The notes: generated by a model from the letters alone, not told the origin. Numbered from the stretch's first letter, positions 1 through 12,651 are shown. The stretch: 64,000 nt of DNA from Anas platyrhynchos (GCF_047663525.1 NC_092588.1:45886501-45950500); one strand, 5' to 3'. Numbers and translations: made by a program.

Positions 1-2094
1 TTCATTTCTCAGTGCTTCCCAAATAAGTTGTTCAAAAACTGAGTGCTACAGATAAGAGAGTGCTGTTTATCATAAACACTCAATGTGTTTGTCATAAACA
101 CATAAGATATCAGCCCTAGCTGTAAAGCAAACACAACACCAAGTACTGGTGTGCAGCTTTTACATTTCTCTTGTGGGAAAATTCCAGTGAAGTAGTGCTG
201 GCAAGCATCTGTTATTTTTAGTAAATAAAATGCCTATTATAAAGTTCATTCCTGAAATGTGACTTGGTTATAGGAAACAAATTTTGTCCCTTTTTTCTCG
301 TATTCTCTGAATGTTCCCACTGTTGTTGGCGTTCCCCAGAACTGATCAAAGGCAAAGGGGAGCTGAGGAAAAAGAGCAAGTGAAGGAGGGAGCTGGGAAC
401 AAGAAATTCTTTAGCATAGCTGTTTCACAGAGGCACTGAGGCATGAAAGGAAAGGAAAAAGTTGTAGCTCCCAGATCCCCTGCCTGATGTGCCGGGAGTG
501 CGACCTCTAAGGACCCTGGAGGATCTCGAGGTTGCTTTGTGCTCAGCCTCTGGTGGACCAGGGATCTGCATTTCTGCTGCTGTGGGTACAGACAATTCCA
601 GAAACAGGGGAGCATCTGGCCCTTATATATTCAACTTCCCTTTCATCCATCATTTAAATGTTCTAAAGCTGGTCATTAGAGAAATTTTAAGTATTAAATC
701 CCCCATTCTCCCATCAGTAATGTGCTTATTCCTCATAAAACTAATTTGCCCTTGATGTCTCTCTGGTGATAATGTCTCTTAGAAAGGGGTGGTAGAAATG
801 AACAAATAGCTTAGTATTCTGATACATTATTTATGGTTAGGGGCAGGAATTTATAAAAATCTCAAGGGCAGTGCTGCAGTCCTTCCATTGTGGGCTGCTG
901 TTGGCTTTTTTAGAATACATTTGCCAAACCCTATCTGGGCTGCAGTGGCAGCCACTGCAGAAGTCAAAAGAAATGGCATCAAAGAGTTAAGAAATCCTTC
1001 TAAATTCTCAAAATAGATATGGGCTGAGGGAAACACAGCCCTTATGTTACTTTTTCGCTGTGAACAAACAGGCGCACATGCTGTAGCTGCTGCTTAAAAG
1101 CACTCGAGCCACCTCCATCCTTGTCCTCCACTGAGGACAGGTTTTCAGTCACGAAAAGCCATCTGTAGCTTGGCGTGGGCTTGGGCATTTGTTTTTCCTT
1201 ACGTGGACCTGCATCCCTGGAGGCTTTGGAGCAGTCAGGGAAACGTGCACAAGTGAATCTCTCGGTATTCGTTCACCCAGCTGCATTTGTAAAACTTACC
1301 ATTAGTTTGCAAAGCCTGCTTGGATTTCAACTAAACGATACTAACCGTGAGGTGCTAACAGCATGGCATTTTATATGACTGGTGTTAAAATATTTCGGTT
1401 TCCAGCAGCTGAACCCATTGCAGGATTGAAAGTTGCCCTGTCCCCACAGTGGTTTGGGAGTGCCTGAGTATGTCCTGTAGTGCAAACAATTTAATAGCGT
1501 ATGGTTTAGTAGTGGCTTAAAACGGTCCTCTAGATCCTAATAAAACGCACGAAGCTGTATTGCTTACTGAGTGTGTCAGCCTTGATGTGACTGCGAGGTT
1601 GCATGTGCCATGCACGTCCCCTGCGAGGAGGCGGAGGGCACAGATGTGACCTATTGGCAAGGCAGAGTTTTGCTTAATGGCACTGCTTCAGGTCCTTGCC
1701 CAGGCTGGAAGATGTTTTAGTGCCAGCATCTTTCCCCTTCTCACAGTCCGAATGAGTTGTGTTTTACCAAACATGCATGCGAACTGGGGAGTGAGAGAGG
1801 GAAGAGGGCAGAGAGCAAGCCTATACTTTGGTGTTTATTAACTTGGATTGTTTTTTTCTAATTTAGCTGCCTGACATTTTCCCATGCTTCGAGGAAGCCA
1901 GATTTTGACTTGTGCTTTCCTACTTACTATTTTTCTATACTGGAGCATTGCTGTCTGCTAACAAACAACTGACTTCAGTACATTCCTTTTAGCAAAATTA
2001 GCATTGCACAACTGATCTACAAACAGCATGATGCCTGTAAGCTGAGGGTGAGGGCTCTTGCAAAGACCTGTTTAACTGTTTGATTGTTTTGTAG
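1..2094 (+). other. DTNA: DTNA intron (3' part)
   Basis: This stretch precedes the first recognisable DTNA exon and reads as intron. It is AT-rich, has no long open frame with recognisable protein similarity, and ends in a pyrimidine-rich tract and AG at 2093-2094. The open frames seen here (for example at 489-755 and 1175-1378) have no family resemblance and no splice context. The exon that ends the shorter alpha-dystrobrevin-2 isoform should lie upstream of the alpha-dystrobrevin-1 tail exons. I could not identify it here, so it is probably outside the window. Confidence 0.75.
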
Positions 2095-2254
2095 ACCCAA
2101 GGGGCAGGGTCCCCACGTTCCTCACCCAGCCACACCATCAGTCGACCGATCCCGATGCCCATCAGGTCTGCCTCCGCCTGCTCCACCCCAACCCACACAC
2201 CTCAGGACTCTCTGACCGGGGTGGGAGGAGATGTGCAGGAAGCCTTTGCACAAA
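2095..2254 (+). CDS. DTNA: DTNA exon: start of alpha-dystrobrevin-1 C-terminal tail
   Basis: This 160-nt exon encodes 53 codons plus one base. The peptide runs from [20 protein letters not shown] through [20 protein letters not shown] to [11 protein letters not shown] recognise it as the proline/serine/threonine-rich linker after the coiled coils of alpha-dystrobrevin, a cytoplasmic partner of dystrophin and syntrophin. The acceptor AG is at 2093-2094 and the donor is GTAAGT from 2255. It is read in phase 0 from the first base, and the last base (A) completes a Ser codon with the next exon. The segment looks disordered, with many potential Ser/Thr phosphorylation sites. The reading frame is intact, so this is a functional exon and not a pseudogene. 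Confidence 0.93.
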
Positions 2255-5038
2255 GTAAGTCTCATTATTAGCTTGTGTGAGGTACTCGGAAACTATTTTA
2301 AGAATTGTTTTTTTCATGTGGTTAATGACTAAATGAGCTTGAGTTTCTGAGTTGCATGCAATGAAACAAAAGAAAAAAATCCACAGCAGCCGTGTCTCAC
2401 TATGGAATATCAGCTTTGTCAGCTGCCAGACATTGCTCGCAGGGCAGGCAGGTTAGCACAACCTGGACAGTGATGCCAACTAATGGATTTTGCAGTTAGA
2501 GGGAATTTTAATGAAGATGGTCAGCCCATTATCAGTACCCTGTTAACCAGAATAAGAAGAGTTGTTATTGACCTCAGGAAAGCATTGTCAGTGCATTTGT
2601 TTTTTAATGAAGACTTTGCAAAAGACTAGATGATAAAACCATAGAATTAGTTCAGGTAGGAAGAGCTCTGTAAGCCACCATGTCCTCCTGCCTCAAGAAA
2701 GCCAGCTTCAGAGTGAGATTCAATCATTCAGGACTTCAGCCAGTTGAGTTGTGGATGGCTCCCAGTGTGCATCTTCCACAGACTCTGCTCCAGTGTTTGA
2801 CCGTGGCCGTTATGTGATTTTTTTTTGTCCTTACATCTGAATGTCTCTTGATGCAGCTTGTGGCTGTTGTCCCTTGTTGTTTTCCTTTGGGCCTCTAAGA
2901 ACCATCTGGCTAGACTAGGCAAGAATTGAGTTTTGCAAGTCACAGTGAGCCCTTTGCTTTTTTAGAAAGCTGATGTAGGCTGAGACATGTTTCTCATTTC
3001 TCTTTCCACTGTCTTGTCAAGTAGCAATAGATTTTGAACAGTTTTGAACTTCTAAGGCCACAGGTTAAATTATTATGCTGAATGCTAAAGAAAGCAGATA
3101 GCCCATGTGACCCGAATGAAATATTCCTTCTTTTTCTAATCTGATTTCTTCTAAACTACATACATCACTGCAGGTCTTTTACTTGGATATTTTTTGTCCT
3201 GTTTCATGAGTACAAAATGAAATTTAAGTGGAGCTCTGAAGTACCCCTGCTAGAGTGGATGTGTATTTGTTCCTAAGAGCCCAGTTCAGCCCTCTCATGC
3301 AGCCTGCCCCTAGACTTCCCTGGGCACCGTGTGTCTCCATCTTACAACAAGGTCGAATCTATAATGCAATCAAGAACTTTCTACGAAAGTGCTAGTCAAT
3401 TCATGTACTGAGCATGTTTTACTAGGGTGTAATTCCTAATCCCAACATACCAGGCTGCTGGACACCTCATTTTCTGTGAGAAAAGAAACAGACAAGAAAT
3501 AATTTGCTTCTTTCTGCTGTGAAAAAAATGAGAGGCAAAAAATACGGACCACTAACCTCTGCGATACTGTAGAACAGTTTCTTCCAGAGCTAAGACTGAG
3601 AGAAATAAGACAGTGGCTACAATAAAATTTCCATAAATAATACTAAGGCTGCCTCAGGCAAATGCTTTTAAATATATAAATGTGTTTTGTTCAAGAGAAA
3701 AAGCAATATAAAAAGGTAAGTGATCACATTTCAAAACTGCAGCATTTGATGAATATCTAGCTTTATGTCATTATTTACCATATTCCCTAGATATGGGGAG
3801 GTCAGAACCAAAGAACTTGAAACCAGCCATTCTGTCACATCTTGACGTACAATGCTCCGTTCTGCACTGCACCAGCAGAGACCTGTCTCTGTATACATAA
3901 GGCAGACAAGCCATGGTTAAAGCACTGTTTCTCTTGTGTTTGTGTGTGGTTTTTTTTCCTCCATAGAGTTTGCAATAGTTCAGAGATAAAAATCTGAGAA
4001 GACTTTATAGAGGGAGTGGCTGTCTGAGTGTCTGTGTGTGTGTAAGAAAGAGATTAACTACTTTGATTTGCATTCCAGGAATCGTTTGCTAAAAGTGGTA
4101 TATTAAAAATTTAAAAACACACTGTAGTGTTTGGGAAATTTTTTTAATGCATTGTTTTGCATTCAGCCTGTGTTAAAGGATCTGCAGCGTTTGAATCCTG
4201 CCAGTTCTTGTGAATAATCCAGTCTGGAAGATGAGAGATTCTGTGGGATATATTGATTATTCAGCCACAATAGGAGCTATGTTTGGGATCTGAGGGAGTG
4301 AAGCATGCATTACCCACAGCCTCCTAGGGAAGGAGTATTTCATGCAGCTCACAAGAATCTTTCATGATTGATGGTTAAGGGAATATTGCCAGGTTCAGCA
4401 GGGAGGCACTTCTGGATCCATTATTAGAAAGAGTTTAACAGGAGCCTGGGGCTGTTAAGAAAGGCAATAGTGCTTCCTTTATTAAAAAAAGAAAAAAAGG
4501 TAAATTATGAAATATACAAGAAAATCCTTCAGCTATAGGAGAGGCTGAGAGGGAGTAGAGAAGAAAATCCTTATCAGTCTTGATGAGGTCAAGTATGTTT
4601 CTCCAACATTTGCCATAATTAGCTGGCAAATATGTAGCAATAATGGTGTCATTAAACAGAACAGTGAGAATTTAGAGAAAACACTTCATTTCTTCCCTCC
4701 TCCCCCACAGACATTTTAAATGAGTTCATGCTGGATTTAATCTTCCAGGCCTGGTCTGCTGGTGTCACTACACAAATGCAAGCTTGATGGCAATGAATAA
4801 TCTGCACATATCTGGCATTGTGATTAAATGAAGCATGAGGGCAGGCTTCTGCTCTTGCATAGAGCATAAGTAAATGAGGACATTCTGCAGAGAACTCTTC
4901 CGCACGTGTCCCTCGTAAAGACTTTGATACCCTGAATCATCACAATGGCAGCTTTCAGCAGGGTTAAAACTGCTTTGAACAGGAAAACATATGTCTTGTG
5001 AAGAGTGCTGACACTGTTTTGTCTGTCTCTTGCTTCAG
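2255..5038 (+). other. DTNA: DTNA intron
   Basis: This intron runs between the exons ending at 2254 and starting at 5039. Its donor is GTAAGT and its acceptor is TGCTTCAG. It contains a degenerate CR1 fragment at about 2635-2925 and otherwise unique AT-rich sequence. No further exon in the DTNA frame was found. Confidence 0.85.
2635..2925 (-). mobile_element. Old CR1 LINE fragment (3' end), antisense
   Basis: Read on the minus strand, this is a diverged 3' portion of a CR1 retrotransposon. On the plus strand it begins near ACCATAGAATTAGTTCAGGT and continues through the usual segments (CTCCAGTGTTTGACC, then CTTACATCTGAATGTCTCTTGATGCAGCTTG split across the copy, then TGTTGTCCCTTGT). Many substitutions show that it is old. 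It is 5'-truncated, as most CR1 copies are, and sits inside a DTNA intron. Confidence 0.75.
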
Positions 5039-5128
5039 GTGCAAGACGGAACTTGAGAAATGATTTGCTGGTGGCAGCAGATTCGATCACCAACACCATG
5101 TCTTCTTTGGTAAAAGAACTAAATTCTG
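5039..5128 (+). CDS. DTNA: DTNA exon: [20 protein letters not shown] segment
   Basis: This 90-nt exon completes a split Ser codon and then encodes [20 protein letters not shown] followed by SSLVKELNS, ending with one base of the next Glu codon. It matches the highly conserved helical segment of the alpha-dystrobrevin-1 tail. The acceptor is TGCTTCAG at 5031-5038 and the donor is GTGAGT from 5129. Phase continuity with both neighbours (1 nt in, 1 nt out) supports the boundaries. An overlapping minus-strand open frame is a shadow. Confidence 0.95.
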
Positions 5129-5823
5129 GTGAGTGAGGCTGAAGGTGGATGGTCAACACATGGACATTTCATATATATTTAGAAAAATGGGAGTTAGGAG
5201 TATATAGACCATCAAGGAAAGCAGTGTAATGTAGTTTCAAAGCTTTTTATGCTTGCAGAAACAAAATTCCCAAATAATGGCTTCAGAATAGAGGAGATTT
5301 GAAAACCGTGGATGTATGCATGCAGTTGTATACAATGAAAACTCCTTGAGAAGTTTGTTCCTCTTTTCATACGGAAATGGCCTTTCCAGGGAATGGTAGT
5401 ACCTGAGAGAGAGCTTGGTTGGTTGCTGTCAACGCACCCTAATCGCACCCTGTTCCATAAAAAGAAGCTCCCATTTAAAGAGATGGTTGAAACAGCAGGG
5501 AGGAGAGATTTCTGTCTTCACAAATTTTATTCAACATGGAATATATACGATCTGTTGTAAAATGCAATGTGTAGTGTACTCAAAAAAATATCCTACCTAA
5601 TAAGCCAAATAAGCAACAGCTTCAGTATTCTGCCCCTCCCCGAGAAGAAGACCATTAGGTCTGCAGACATACGTAGAAATGCATTTTACCATATTGTACT
5701 GCATTCGCTGTGAGGAGGTGATCATCATAAGCAGGGAGGACGGAGAAAGGCTTAAAGAAACAGACGAGTACATTTATTCTTGTGGAAGTTAAATGCAAAC
5801 GCCTGTCACCTTTTGCTTCACAG
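5129..5823 (+). other. DTNA: DTNA intron (695 nt)
   Basis: This short intron has donor GTGAGT and an acceptor tract TTTTGCTTCACAG. It has no internal coding similarity and no recognisable repeat. Confidence 0.9.
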
Positions 5824-5992
5824 AGGTGGGCAGCGAGACAGAAAGCAACGTGGATTCCGAATTTGGACGGACCCATTTTGATGACCTCGTTCCGTCCCCA
5901 ACGTCCGAGAAGGCTTTCCTCGCGCAGATCCACGCCCGCAAGCCAGGCTACATCCACAGTGCTGCTGCCACGGGATCCATGCGCAGTGACAT
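5824..5992 (+). CDS. DTNA: DTNA exon: EVGSETESNVDSEFGR to SMRSDM segment
   Basis: This 169-nt exon encodes EVGSETESNVDSEFGRTHFD, then DLVPSPTSEKAFLAQIHARK, then PGYIHSAAATGSMRSD plus two bases of the next Met codon. It is a clear match to the alpha-dystrobrevin-1 C-terminal region. The acceptor AG is at 5822-5823. I place the donor at GTGGGT (from 5993) because it restores the conserved M-V-T-E-D join. Using the alternative GTAACT four bases downstream would add a Trp and break the frame. The Tyr in KPGYIHS is a candidate phosphorylation site. Confidence 0.94.
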
Positions 5993-6739
5993 GTGGGTAA
6001 CTGCTCGGCTCGCCTTCCTAATCTTGCTCGATTTTCTGCTGAGGGCAACACGCAGCCTGCAATATTTTCTCTCCTATATGAGTACCACACTAAAAGTCTA
6101 AATTCAAGTGAGGAGAGCTTTATGAACATGAGATAGCGGTGAGCGCTGTAAACTCCGAAGGACAGAACTTAGGATGCCTTCAGGACTCAGCTGTCTCACA
6201 CCCAACCTGGTGTGCAGACTTTATGAGACAGCTGTGCTCCTTAATATATTCTGCAGTCCCAATCCCTGCTTATCCAGAGTGAGGGGCCTATTGGAACACA
6301 CTAAAAAAAGTGCAGTTGTTTTTGGAAAAGATGGACTGCTTTTTGTTGACCAACTCAACTGATCAACAAACCAGTGTATTTTTAGAATCTGAATCTTATC
6401 TAAGACAATAAACGTCTTTCCAGTTATTTTCGGTTCAACCTCTTACTCTTTGTTTTACTCTCAAAGCAGTTATTGAGGACTTTTGTTACTCATTTCCATA
6501 ATGTCGTACACCAAAAATGCCTTCAGCAGGACATGCCCTTTGGTCTACTTCATCAATACTAGACCACTGGAGAAGGGAAACAGCAGAAGTGTTTTCCACT
6601 GCCAGGAAATTATTAACTGGTGGTGCATGTGGCTGGAGTAAAAGTATCTTGCTCTCCTCAGACCTCGCAAGAAAAGGAATTTTTATTCATTCTGAATGTC
6701 ATTCATCTCAGGAGGCTATTTATGAATAATTGTCTTTAG
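5993..6739 (+). other. DTNA: DTNA intron (747 nt)
   Basis: This intron has donor GTGGGT and acceptor TGTCTTTAG at 6731-6739. Open frames at 6174-6362 and 6517-6729 have no recognisable similarity. No repeat was seen. Confidence 0.88.
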
Positions 6740-6872
6740 GGTTACAGAAGATGGAGACCCCTTTGTCAGAGCAGATGATGAAAATTATGAGAATGATTCT
6801 GTCCGCCAGCTGGAGAATGAACTGAAGATGGAGGAGTACCTGAAGCAGAAGCTGCAGGATGAGGCATACCAG
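6740..6872 (+). CDS. DTNA: DTNA exon: VTEDGDPFVRADDENYEND to DEAYQ segment
   Basis: This 133-nt exon completes Met and encodes 44 codons: VTEDGDPFVRADDENYENDS, then VRQLENELKMEEYLKQKLQD, then EAYQ. It is the last shared block of the alpha-dystrobrevin-1 tail, a short acidic stretch followed by a charged amphipathic helix. Y-E-N-D fits the pYxN consensus recognised by Grb2-type SH2 domains, and tyrosine phosphorylation of this tail is an established property of the family. The donor is GTGGGA from 6873, leaving phase 0. That phase lets the exon join either the VSLQS exon at 10006 or the alternative tail exon at 14568. Confidence 0.95.
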
Positions 6873-9800
6873 GTGGGAAAAGGAGCTGCCCATACAAAGC
6901 CATAAATGTGAAATACTTATGTGCTAGAGCTGTCCAGAGCCCTCTTATCCCTCCTGGGCTCTGGGGTGTGATCTCTTCTTGGTTACTAAAGCAGACACAT
7001 TCCAAAAACTGTTTCTGTTCTCTTCCACAGCCATGCATGCATCTGGCTTTAGTGCATGTGCAGGAAGACCACACTGCCTGAGGCACGTGACAGTAGTCCT
7101 TAACATTACCAGGGCCATCAGGTGGGCCAGAATTGCCCCTGAGCTCTGCCAGCTCCCACCAAGTCACTTAGACCTCAGCGCTCCATACCACATAGGCTGG
7201 TTCATGATGTTAAGCTGAGAGCTTGCTATATTTAGATTTTGTTTTCCTCCAGTAATGGAAAACATTCATAATGGTTCATCACTGTGAACTGAAGCTCAAA
7301 TACAGTCTGTGTGTCATTGTCATTGTCAGAATCTGTAAGGGGAGGAGAGGGTCTGGAAAGAATTATATCCTAGAGGAGTGAGTATTCAACAAGCATCTAG
7401 TATAGTGGAGCCTGGGGATTTGTCATTAAGCACCCCCTGAGGAAGTTTTCAAAGGGCATTTGTTTGAGAGTCCAAGAAAAGCTAATTTGCCAGAGGGGGT
7501 TGGAATTCTGTAGATATCCTGTCCTGTCTGCACAGCAGTCTCTGCTTCTGCCTGCTGTAATGAACTATCACCAGTTTTTAAGTTATTCTGACTGGGAACA
7601 TCCTAATATAAAATTCATATCTTCTTATAATGTTGGTAGCAGTGTCAGTAGTAGGGCATACCCAGTTCAGTTACTAGGGAACAGGCTTAAAGCAAGCAAA
7701 AATAAGTATTTTCCCATGTGGTGATCAATTAAAATTTGAATCTCACCAACACAGAGTGTATCAGAGACCAAAGGTATAAATAAGCTAAAAAAAGGATTCA
7801 GCAGACACTGAGAGATCAGATGTACAGAAATCAGATTGAAAGCACCTTCTGAGCAGGAATGTTGATGGTAGCTTTTCTGTAGTGTCCATTGCTGGTCACT
7901 TTGGAGACAAGATTCTGGGACTGACAGGCACTCGATCTAATAAAAAATGGCAGCTCTTGTGACTATCTTCTGTGAAGCTGCTAGGATGGATTAGTCTTGG
8001 AAAAGTTCATTGAAACTCATCAAAATTGCAGGTAGATTTGAGGTTGATTAGAATCTTTTCTTTGGTTTCTGTTTACCTAAGTCTGCTACAGGCTCTTGGG
8101 TAGCCTGCCAGAACTCATTTCGTTGTATGAACTGGACACGATGACAGCAGCAGCAGCACTGTTGTGTAATATATACTAAAACAACAGTGGGTGACATGTT
8201 TTTTTTGTCACTTTTTTTTTTTTAATCTAAGCTAGGAAATGACAAAAATGACAGCCTTTAAACTATGAATAAGATAAGCTGCCACTGCTGATGTAATAGA
8301 AAATAACTGTCATTTGCTAAGGAGTACCTCAACAGTGACAGCTGTCGTGCATCAAATAATAAATGTTATTATTGCTGGTAGAAATTTCATTTTTTCTGGA
8401 AGGAATGATAGGCCAATTTGATTGTACTTTGATTTCAGGATGGAAATGCAATATACAGTAACAGTGTTACATGAGTTTCACAAGTCACAATAGGATTTTG
8501 TACGTGCACAAAACTGAGTATACGTGCGCACTGCAAAATAAGGGTACGCCTTGTGTAGTCGAAATTGCAAATGTTGCTAAACAGAACTGGGTGTTACTCT
8601 CGTTTTGGTCAAAAATAGAGCTTTTCCACTGTCTTCCAACAGGAGAACCGAGGAAATATCTCTTGTTGGTGTCAGAATAAAACTCCTGTTAAATTTAGGT
8701 CAGCCAAGACTACACTCAGGTGAACAAAAATGTGTTCACTGAGGCAGTCGAAAGTCCTCGTTCTGTACAATTTCCATTTAGTACAATTTTTCCAAAAGAA
8801 ATTTCATGATGTACTTCACTGTCCATCAGATTGTCAGCTCCTGTCAGGCAATATTTTGATAGCAGTGACCTAAAAGTAGAAGCTACTTTTTGTTGATAAC
8901 CTCAGACCCAAAGAATGCAACATGTATGAGAAGTCCTTCCTGGTTTGGCTGATACCCTTTTGATTAGGGAACAGGTTTAAAGCAAGCAGAGTTAGGAACT
9001 AAGCTAGAAGGTACCACTAGGATGATTAGTATTTTGTCGGATAGTATCATATATTGCTTTTGAGACACACATGCTTCAGCTTTGGCTCGTTCTCTGCACT
9101 TTGCAGTTAATTTGTGATTTTTGTTATTCCATGCCTTTTTCTACTAATGTCACTGATAGTTTCTAAAGATAAAGTCATGGCTTGCTTTCCACTTGCAAAA
9201 ATGATAGAAAACTGGGAAATTACTATTTCGGGTATCCCATTGAACAGTAGCCAGGTGAAATATTCTCACTTTGCATCCAACCATTGGAATTTATTACAGG
9301 CTGTTTTTCTATTTGTACTCATATGTACACTGCATTCATACGGATAGCAAAAACAAAATAAAAAATGGTGACTGTAGCTGTCGTAATGCAATTTGCAGCC
9401 AAAATAATCTGCGAGGAAGAACTCCTACTGGGGTTACAGAATGGTACCCTCAGTAACAATATGGTAACCGTTTATGTTATTTAATATCTCACTTTGTAAA
9501 AGCAGCACATTTTTAAAAATGTGTAGATGTAGTGTAGCATGGAAGACTGTTGGTCAAAACCCACTCTTGTTATTTTGTGTCACCTTGTCTCCAAGCAAGA
9601 CTTTCAAGCAAAACTCTAAATTAGTAAAGTATGAGCAAAACACTCAGGATGCACAGGGGAATCTGGGGCAGGAAACCTCAAAGGAAACTTATTTCTCTCT
9701 CTTTTTATGAAGCATGTTGTAAATAACAAGTATTTGTACCAGGAAAAAAAAAATAAACAACCACATTTGGTACACAAGTGTAAATGCTAACAGTGCTTCT

Positions 9801-10005
9801 CCTCCCACATCTCCTATCAGTTGTGTTCCTGTTACAGCCTTTTGCTGGATGTGTTGTGTAAGACTTTTCATTGGGTTTGTTTTCTCGGTTTTTAATTGTT
9901 GTCTTTATTTCTAGGCTTGTGCATGGCTTTCTTCAGAATAATACACTGGCTGCTCACTGGCTTAATTTGTCATGTTCTTGTTTTCTATCCTCTGTTTATC
10001 TACAG
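6873..10005 (+). other. DTNA: DTNA intron (3.1 kb)
   Basis: This is AT-rich intronic sequence with donor GTGGGA and acceptor TCTGTTTATCTACAG ending at 10005. Chance open frames (for example 6979-7218, 7464-7724 and 9114-9347) show no family similarity. No clear transposon was recognised. Confidence 0.85.
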
Positions 10006-10023
10006 GTCAGTTTGCAAAGTTGA
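10006..10023 (+). CDS. DTNA: DTNA terminal coding segment VSLQS-stop in a 47-nt exon
   Basis: The acceptor CTACAG is followed by codons for V-S-L-Q-S and TGA at 10021-10023. This is the known C-terminal end of long alpha-dystrobrevin (mammals end VSLQG). With the four preceding exons it makes 189 codons, in line with the roughly 188-residue tail unique to alpha-dystrobrevin-1. The exon does not have to be terminal. A strong donor (GTAAGT) starts at 10053, so the exon can be 10006-10052, 47 nt long. The stop lies only 29 nt before that junction, so splicing onward would not be expected to trigger nonsense-mediated decay. Confidence 0.9.
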   Translation, partial: VSLQS

Positions 10024-10052
10024 GTGCAATATCCTTCTCTCTCTCCTCTCAA
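10024..10052 (+). other. DTNA: 3' UTR part of the 47-nt DTNA exon, with donor
   Basis: These 29 nt follow the TGA, form a CT-rich tract and end at GTAAGTATC (10053 onward). The consensus 5' splice site after a stop codon suggests the exon is spliced to a downstream 3' UTR exon, most likely the one starting at 14568. Confidence 0.7.
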
Positions 10053-12629
10053 GTAAGTATCACTGTAATTCAGAAGAGTATTTAGGGTGAATCCTCAATA
10101 TGTGTGTTTCGGTTGTAATGCACCATGTACTACTGTCTGAGTGTATGTGATGATGCTGTTTCTTTCTTCTTTTAACTTGTAATAGTATGCCTAGGAATGC
10201 ATATGCCTAAATAATTGCTAATAATGCATTTGAAAAGTGGTCCTGGCCCTTAGGATTCCTGTTAAGCCACCACCCTTTTCATCTTCTTCATTTGTCACTT
10301 CAAAAGAAAGCAATCTGCTTAATTGCAGAGCTGTCCTCCAGTGTGTTGTGGAAGTTTAAAATGCCCCAATCCAAACTGCAAGGTACCCAATTGCTTAACA
10401 CCTCGGGTCTGGCAATTCAGAGATAAAGCAAGGAAGTCTGTAAATTCCCTGCTGATCCGTGTTCAGGTCACATTCTTTACGTGTGCCAACCGCACAGTTG
10501 CAGCACTGAGTTTAATGCCAAGTTCAACAGTTGTATTTTTATTCAGAAATGCACGCGAAAGCTATTTTTACAAAGTAGCCTGTTATTCCAAACATTTGCC
10601 CAGGGAATGGGAAACCACAGGCTTCCTTCTTGCTGTGGACTTCGCATTTCTGACATGTGAGGAGAGCGCGGTGCCCTGCTGTGGAGCCGGCAGTGAGAGG
10701 ATGCCATCCATCCTACCGTAACACTGAACCCTGGGCTAACAGGGCCAGAAGGGGGGGAGAAATCAAAGGCAGGGTCTGACTCCAGGCTGCAAACTGAGTC
10801 TATTCCTCAAAGCCAGAAGTAAAGGCAACTGAAGGCCCACTATCAATGGGCGCTCAGAGCTGGGAGCAGGGTCACGCTCAGACAAGCAAAACCAGTGGGT
10901 CAAGCTGTGCCAACTGGAGCAGGGATTCGTGCTGCTAGGTTTTGTATGCTGCGCTTCATGCTAGAGGTGCCAGCATTTCGGGAAAGGCTGAAACCCTCCT
11001 AATTTATATGGCAGTTTTGAGAGCAAAATTCAACCCTAATTGAAAAATTTTACAAGTTCTGATGATACTCGGATTTGAGTGTTAAAGTGTGGGCCTTGGG
11101 AAAGGAGCTGCCCGTCTTGAGTGTTAAAATCTGTTTAGGTATTTCTGAGGCATCTGTCTCAGTGTCTGCTAAAGAAGAATAAATGGATGTGAAAAGCAAA
11201 CAGCAATACCCAGAGTACTATAAACACCAAATAACTGCTCGTAAAAATTCTCCTGACGTTGCCCCTCAGGTTACAGCCATTTTATCAGTAGCCCTGTTAA
11301 AAACATGAGCTATGTAGAGTTTCCTAAACAGAGACAGCCAGAAAAGCAAATTTTCATCTTTAATTTTATTGTGCTTGACAGTTGCAGATCAGGTCACATG
11401 AAAAGGAAGATAATAATGTATGTAATGATGTATATAGTGGTACTACTACGTCTAGCGTTTTTAATTGCAACTATGAGTAACTGAGTTTAAAGGACAGCAA
11501 CATTCAGGCAAATCATTTGCAGTATTAAGCAAAAAAAATAATAAAATGCAATAAAATGCAATAAATAAAGAAAATCCTATTCATTGAAAGCCCGGGCAAT
11601 CCTTTTTAAGGTTTCAGTTTTTGTGAAAAAGCAATACTAACACAGAGATGCAGGAAAATACATACTTCTGTACACACAGCTTTCTTGAAAATATGTACCC
11701 TGGCTCAAATTAGCAGAGATCTGATACTGAGTTACTATCTCATCTCCTGGCTGGTTTTGAATCATATCAATTTATTATAGCTTCATATGACTGATATGTA
11801 CTGATGGCCAGCCTCAGAGTTTTGTTTACTTCCTTGTTTATCAGTCGTGGATAACCAATGTTGATGTTATTTGATTAATTTTTTTTTTTGTATTCTATTT
11901 GAATTTGCTTTTTTTTAAGTGCTATGTTCAATTCTCTAGAATTGATTTGAAATAACATCTGGTATAACAAGTTCCCAGGAGACCAAGAGGTTCGAGTAAT
12001 ACATGTAATATAATTTAATCATGTTTTGAGTTTACATGTTAAACGTACCTCTATACTACTTGATTTATTCTTAATAAAGTAACAGTGAATTTGAGGTTGT
12101 TTTCAGCAAGCACTAGGCAGATCTCAAAATTATCTGAACACGTGAACACACAACTTCAACATTATTTTGCCTTTATCCTCCTGATAGCACTTGCATTTCT
12201 TGCCAAGGATGGCCAGTGGGAACAGAAAGCCTCCACCTCTGAAAGCGGTTAAGAAGTTGTCACTTTCAATTAAGAGTTGTCAGCCTGAGCAGTGGACATG
12301 CGCCCACAAGCCTTACAATTCCCTAGATTTTTCTAAAGCAATGCTTTCTTAGTGCTGCCACAGCAACATTGTAGTTGGTCTCATCTAATTCATTTTTTTT
12401 TTCATTCTGAACATAAAAAACAGCATTATGTGGACCATTCCAACTGAGTATAGCAGAAGGCTGGCAGCACAGCAATTTTTAAAAATGTGTGCTACTTTGT
12501 AAGCTATTTTTTGTTTTTCCTCTTTATTTTTCTCCTTAAGCCTTTCTCTTCTTAGCACGTAGGTGTAAAAAAAGCTGTAAGAGAACTGTGACCAAGTTAA
12601 CTGTGAAGAAGCAGCTTCCTTTTTTTATT

Positions 12630-12651
12630 AAAAAAAAAAAAAAAAAAAAAA
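12630..12651. repeat. Poly(A) tract
   Basis: A run of about 22 A residues in the last DTNA intron, with no target-site duplication that I could see. Confidence 0.9.

Noticed and set aside
4435..5159. Minus-strand open frames overlapping the exon at 5039
   Set aside because: They are shadows of the plus-strand DTNA exon and intron, with no similarity of their own.
5993..6000. Alternative donor four bases downstream (GTAACT) at the end of the 5824 exon
   Set aside because: It would insert Trp and break the frame with the next exon, whereas the upstream GTGGGT donor restores the conserved M-V-T-E-D junction.
10323..10721. 132-codon open frame just after the VSLQS exon
   Set aside because: It lies in the last DTNA intron, has no splice context in the right phase and no recognisable similarity.
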